Source of the DNA: Candidatus Obscuribacterales bacterium
GTDB lineage: Bacteria > Cyanobacteriota > Vampirovibrionia > Obscuribacterales > Obscuribacteraceae
DNA: 64,000 bases
Assembly (NCBI GenBank): GCA_020634035.1
Contig: JACKCM010000001.1
Span: 186,001 to 250,000 of the forward strand
Direction: 5' to 3'
Each line of letters begins with the position of its first letter. Positions within the stretch are counted from its first letter, which is position 1. Below are positions 61,107 to 64,000 of this stretch, piece after piece. The notes under the pieces were generated by a model that did no database searches, was not told where the DNA came from, and was given only the letters and a program-made list of their open reading frames with translations. Position numbers and translations under genes: made by a program.

Positions 61107-61121
61107 ACTATTTCTTTTAGT
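61107..61121 (+). repeat. terminator-associated palindrome, copy 14
   Basis: ACTAT-TTCTT-TTAGT, 5 bp beyond the IS1595 target duplication and just before the antiporter terminator. Confidence 0.7.
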
Positions 61122-61127
61122 ATGTTT

Positions 61128-61184
61128 GTTTTCAAAGAAGAGAATCTCGAAGGCGCCACTACAAGCAGTGCCTTCGAGATCTCT
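61128..61184 (-). terminator. intrinsic terminator of the antiporter gene
   Basis: AGAGAATCTCGAAGGC/GCCTTCGAGATCTCT arms (61139-61154 and 61170-61184), continuing TCTTTGAAAAC on the minus strand. Confidence 0.75.
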
Positions 61185-61207
61185 ATAAAATCAGCGATAC
61201 AACATAA

Positions 61208-62728
61208 TCAATGCTGATCCAGCTTCGCGTCCAGCTCGGCAGTCAACTCAGCAACCTGCTCTTCATCCAGGAAACCAGAACCTGCCAGACGCCGGAACTG
61301 GTCTTTCTGCAAAATAATCAGCTCGCGGGTGGTCTCGTCGATCTCGAACTGAACGATGTGACCGTGTGCTTCTTTGAGCGCTTCGATCTCGTCTTCCACG
61401 AGCTTGAGTTCGCCTGCCAGGCTGGCAGTGAGGGCGCGATGAGTCTGACCGGAAATCTGACGCTGACCCCGGATAGCTTCCAGGTTCTTCTGCATCGAAA
61501 CCAGAGCCATAACCCGGGCGCGCAACAGGCGATAACGACTCTCCTGTTCGTCGATGATGTTGATCTTGAGGCGCTTCACCAGAGGCTCGATGGTGAGACC
61601 CTGGGCGAGCAGCGAGAAGAGCACCACCGCGAAGGTCATGTGCAGAATCTCGAGCCGCATCGGAAAATCGACCGGCAGACTGAGGGCAAGCGCCATGCTG
61701 AGCGCACCACGCAAGCCTCCCCAGAAAAGGATGACTCGCCACTGCCAGGAGATTTTCTCTTTCGACGGAGTGACCAGAACCACCACCAGCCTTCCGACCA
61801 GAACGGCAAGCAGACTGACGAGAATCAGCTTCCAGTCGTCGAGAAGACCAGGAAGGTCGATGGTAGAGCCGATCAAGATGAAGAGCACCGAGTTCACCAG
61901 GAAAGCGGCATTCTCCCAGAAGGCGTGCACCGCCAACCGAGTTGTCGGACTCATACCATAGTGCTTACCGTAATTGCCCATGATCACTGCCGTGGTCACC
62001 GTGGCAATCACCGGGCTGACATGGAAGTGCTCCCCGAGCAGGAAGGTCCCATAGGCAGCAATCACCGTGAAAGTGATCTCCAGAAAATGGTCATCGAAGA
62101 AGCGCGTGGCAAAAGAGATCAGAAAGCCGAGCGCACAGCCAAGGGCCAGACCGCCAGCCACATTGAAGACGAAATCATAAGCCGTATTGCCGACCGAGAA
62201 AGCCGCCGATGTAAGCACCATGGTGCTGGCCAGCTTGAAGGCGACAACGGCAGTGCCGTCATTGAGAAGACTCTCCCCTTCCATGAGCATGGTCAGGCGC
62301 TTCGAAACGCCCAGTTTTCGGAACATGCTTACCACCGATACCGGATCGGTCGCCGAGATCATGGCGGCAAAAACCATTGCCAGCTTGATATCGAAGCCAC
62401 CGAAGAAATAGAGAAGTCCCCCCGAAAGCAGGATGGAGACCACCACACCGGCGGTAGCCATCAGGGTTATCGGCATCCAGTCTTTCTGAAATGCCTTTAT
62501 GTCCACATTCCAGGAAGCTTCAAAAAGAAGTGCCGGCAAGAAGACGATCAGTACCAGATCCGGAGTCATCTCAGCCTTCAATCCCGAAAGCGAGCTGACA
62601 ATCAGACCGGCAACGACTAGCGCCACAGTGTAGGGCACTTTGACAAAACGAACCACGATAGCGGTGATGGATGCCACCACTACCAGGGCGAGAAACAGAT
62701 TCGCCGGTTGAAGCAATTCTGCGTGCAT
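61208..62728 (-). CDS. CPA1-family Na+/H+ antiporter
   Basis: About 506 residues from the ATG at 62728 (GGGAGAATCGC in front); in-frame starts further up lack a site. About 12 hydrophobic segments over residues 5-395. CPA1 marks are VVRFVKVPYTVALVVAGLIVS, LLFEASWNVD, ATDPVSVVSMFRKLG (ion-binding Asp) and GESLLNDGTAVVAF, and GGLRGALSMALALSLP later. The C-terminal 110 residues form a cytoplasmic helical regulatory tail. Exchanges Na+ (or K+) for H+ for pH and salt homeostasis. Monocistronic, convergent with the CocE gene. Confidence 0.93.
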   Translation of the reverse strand: MHAELLQPANLFLALVVVASITAIVVRFVKVPYTVALVVAGLIVSSLSGLKAEMTPDLVLIVFLPALLFEASWNVDIKAFQKDWMPITLMATAGVVVSILLSGGLLYFFGGFDIKLAMVFAAMISATDPVSVVSMFRKLGVSKRLTMLMEGESLLNDGTAVVAFKLASTMVLTSAAFSVGNTAYDFVFNVAGGLALGCALGFLISFATRFFDDHFLEITFTVIAAYGTFLLGEHFHVSPVIATVTTAVIMGNYGKHYGMSPTTRLAVHAFWENAAFLVNSVLFILIGSTIDLPGLLDDWKLILVSLLAVLVGRLVVVLVTPSKEKISWQWRVILFWGGLRGALSMALALSLPVDFPMRLEILHMTFAVVLFSLLAQGLTIEPLVKRLKINIIDEQESRYRLLRARVMALVSMQKNLEAIRGQRQISGQTHRALTASLAGELKLVEDEIEALKEAHGHIVQFEIDETTRELIILQKDQFRRLAGSGFLDEEQVAELTAELDAKLDQH

Positions 62729-63113
62729 GCGATTCTCCCGCGTCATTAGAAAAATTGGCGAACCCGAGCCGGTACCCACTTCAATCAACCGCCAGGGTTG
62801 ATTCGAAGAGCTATTCAGGGTTTGATTCGGGGTATGTCCGGCTGCGAGTAGTGTCTTTTTAAATTCAGTGGTGAGGTGACTTAAGATGCTTCCTTTTAGA
62901 AGAAGGCCTGTAACTCTTTAAATAAAGAGGTGTAAAAAGTCCCGCTTAAAACACCGACTTAAAAGCCGATAGCTCTGTCCACGGCTCTTCTAAGGTCGCT
63001 AGAGCAGGTCCGCTAACCTGCCGTTTTTGCTAAGTCGTTCTCTAAAAATACTTTAGCTGAAAGGCTACCTAAAGTCGGACGAAGCCGCTGTCGAGCAGGT
63101 AGGATATTCGAAA
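62729..63113 (+). promoter_or_regulatory. possible attenuated leader of the EamA transporter gene
   Basis: Before the EamA start there is a terminator-like hairpin GCAGGT/ACCTGC with CGTTTTTGC (63004-63030). Next comes ACTTTAG/CTAAAGT (about 63048-63075), and then GAGCAGGTAGGA just before the start codon. The second GCAGGT could compete with the terminator stem or pair with it, as in attenuation, but no known riboswitch class is recognised. Confidence 0.3.
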
Positions 63114-63974
63114 ATGACCACTCTGCCACTGCTAATGATTCTCGCTTCCGCATTCATCCATGCGAGTTGGAATCTGATGGCCAAAAAAGCCCTGGACGGA
63201 AATACCTTTGTCTGGGTCACTTCGGCGTTGATTTTGCCGATATACGCACCGCTTGCAATTTTTACTCTGATAACCGAAAAACCCTCTTTCGGTCCTGTAG
63301 AGCTTGTCGCTCTAGCAGGTACGACCGTCTTACACCTGGTTTATTTTATCTGTCTTCAGGCCGCCTATAAAGTGGGCGATTATTCCCTGGTCTATCCGGT
63401 GGCAAGAGGAACAGGCCCGCTGCTTGCTACCCTGGGAGCAGTCTATTTCCTCCAGGAAACCCCAAGCTTTCTAGCTATTACAGGCATTGCCCTGATAATT
63501 CTGGGGGTGTTCATAATCAGCGGCGGAGCCAGATTGTTCTCTGGGCAGACTGCCAAAAAGCCGCTAGTATTCGGACTGTTAACAGGCATCTGTATAGCCG
63601 CCTATACATTATGGGACAAGTATGCCGTGGCCGATGTCGGTGTTCCGCCAATGCTGCTCGACTATATGGCCACCGGGGCAATAAGCTTTCTGCTATTGCC
63701 CTATGTCTTCAGAAACAGAGAAAAACTAAAGCAAGAATGGCGCGACAATCGCCTAAATGTCATCGGCGTATCTGTCCTCAGTCCGCTCAGCTATTTGATA
63801 GTGCTCTATGTTTTGATCTCTTCTCCGGTTTATTACGTTGCTCCCCTTAGAGAGATGAGTATTCTGATCGCTGCTTATCTAGGCACCAGGCTGCTTAAAG
63901 AAGGAGAGATGACCAGACGCTATATAGCAGCCGGTATCATGTTCGGTGGCGTAATCGCACTTGCATTCGGTTGA
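63114..63974 (+). CDS. EamA/DMT-superfamily transporter
   Basis: 286 residues, ten hydrophobic segments forming two EamA halves (about 5-135 and 150-285). Typical features are HASWNLMAKKAL in segment 1, DYSLVYPVARGTGPLLATLGAV and the second-half PLREMSILIAAYLGTRLLKEGE. Such proteins export or import small metabolites such as amino acids; the substrate is unknown. GTAGGATATTCGAAA precedes the ATG. Confidence 0.9.
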   Translation: MTTLPLLMILASAFIHASWNLMAKKALDGNTFVWVTSALILPIYAPLAIFTLITEKPSFGPVELVALAGTTVLHLVYFICLQAAYKVGDYSLVYPVARGTGPLLATLGAVYFLQETPSFLAITGIALIILGVFIISGGARLFSGQTAKKPLVFGLLTGICIAAYTLWDKYAVADVGVPPMLLDYMATGAISFLLLPYVFRNREKLKQEWRDNRLNVIGVSVLSPLSYLIVLYVLISSPVYYVAPLREMSILIAAYLGTRLLKEGEMTRRYIAAGIMFGGVIALAFG

Positions 63975-64000
63975 TTCCGAACAGCGCTACTTTCAATTGG

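Noticed and set aside
61211..62620. 469-codon plus-strand open frame opposite the antiporter
   Set aside because: Composition (Gln, His, Arg, Glu rich) is typical of the reverse of transmembrane codons; the antiporter on the minus strand is certain.
1..64000. CRISPR arrays, tRNA and rRNA genes
   Set aside because: No regularly spaced repeats and no tRNA-like T-loop with matching acceptor stem were seen by eye; a covariance-model search would settle the tRNA question.

Overview
This window looks like a stretch of chromosome from a free-living, metabolically versatile bacterium. Genes sit on both strands with normal spacing. There is no phage, plasmid or CRISPR signature and I found no tRNA or rRNA gene. 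Most starts have a strong purine-rich ribosome binding site (AGGAG or GAAAGG type), several genes use TTG or GTG starts, and intrinsic terminators are common. Overall GC is near 50%, but a few presumably highly expressed genes (5.2-11 kb, 39-40 kb, 52.8-55 kb) are much richer in GC, mainly at third codon positions. The gene types (large secreted hypotheticals, glycogen enzymes, leucine dehydrogenase, a cyanobacterial-type class V aminotransferase, an SbmA/ABCD-type exporter) would fit an Obscuribacter-like relative of Cyanobacteria (Vampirovibrionia), but this is a low-confidence inference without a marker gene.

Layout. 0-3 kb: tail of a gene, a small membrane protein and an APC amino-acid permease. 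3.0-4.75 kb: IS1380-family element, copy 1. 5.2-11 kb: a TPM-domain membrane protein followed by three near-identical membrane-anchored coiled-coil (PspA-like) genes. 11-18.5 kb, minus strand: a transposase-derived zinc-ribbon protein, a GH133 glycogen-debranching enzyme, an HD-domain protein, a MerR-type regulator with a long disordered tail, and a secreted protein. 19-21.7 kb: nucleoside salvage operon with deoB and two purine-nucleoside-phosphorylase-like genes that have lost complementary parts of the fold. 22-31 kb: small zinc-ribbon and hypothetical proteins, a QEGLA peptidase, then a minus-strand series of M48 peptidase, lipoprotein and sedolisin, and a DUF4259-TPR protein. 31-38.4 kb: two methyltransferases, leucine dehydrogenase, a class V aminotransferase, a secreted protein, and a gamma-PGA hydrolase coupled to a membrane NlpC/P60-like protein. 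39-45 kb: a glycogen-synthase-like glycosyltransferase, a three-gene overlapping operon of unknown function and an MFS exporter. 45.0-46.8 kb: IS1380 copy 2. 47-52 kb: SpoT-like HD hydrolase, thioesterase, HEVGGH metalloprotease and two histidine phosphatases. 52.8-55 kb: SbmA/ABCD-type ABC transporter. 55.2-56.5 kb: IS3 element. 56.6-57.3 kb: two paralogous small proteins. 57.9-62.8 kb: CocE-type hydrolase, a decayed IS1595 element and a Na+/H+ antiporter. 63.1 kb: EamA transporter.

Most notable finding: fourteen copies of a 15-bp imperfect palindrome, ACTAT-N5-ATAGT with a T-rich spacer, lie only between genes, nearly always just beyond an intrinsic terminator. All fourteen have the same orientation along the chromosome whatever the direction of the adjoining genes. 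The four insertion sequences are all inserted in this terminator/palindrome zone. Both IS1380 copies entered at exactly the same offset (8 bp after ATAGT) and in the same orientation; the IS3 and IS1595 elements landed in terminator U-tracts next to the palindrome. The palindrome therefore behaves like a chromosomal address that is strand-polarised and is also used as an IS target. The split purine nucleoside phosphorylase pair is the second most interesting feature.
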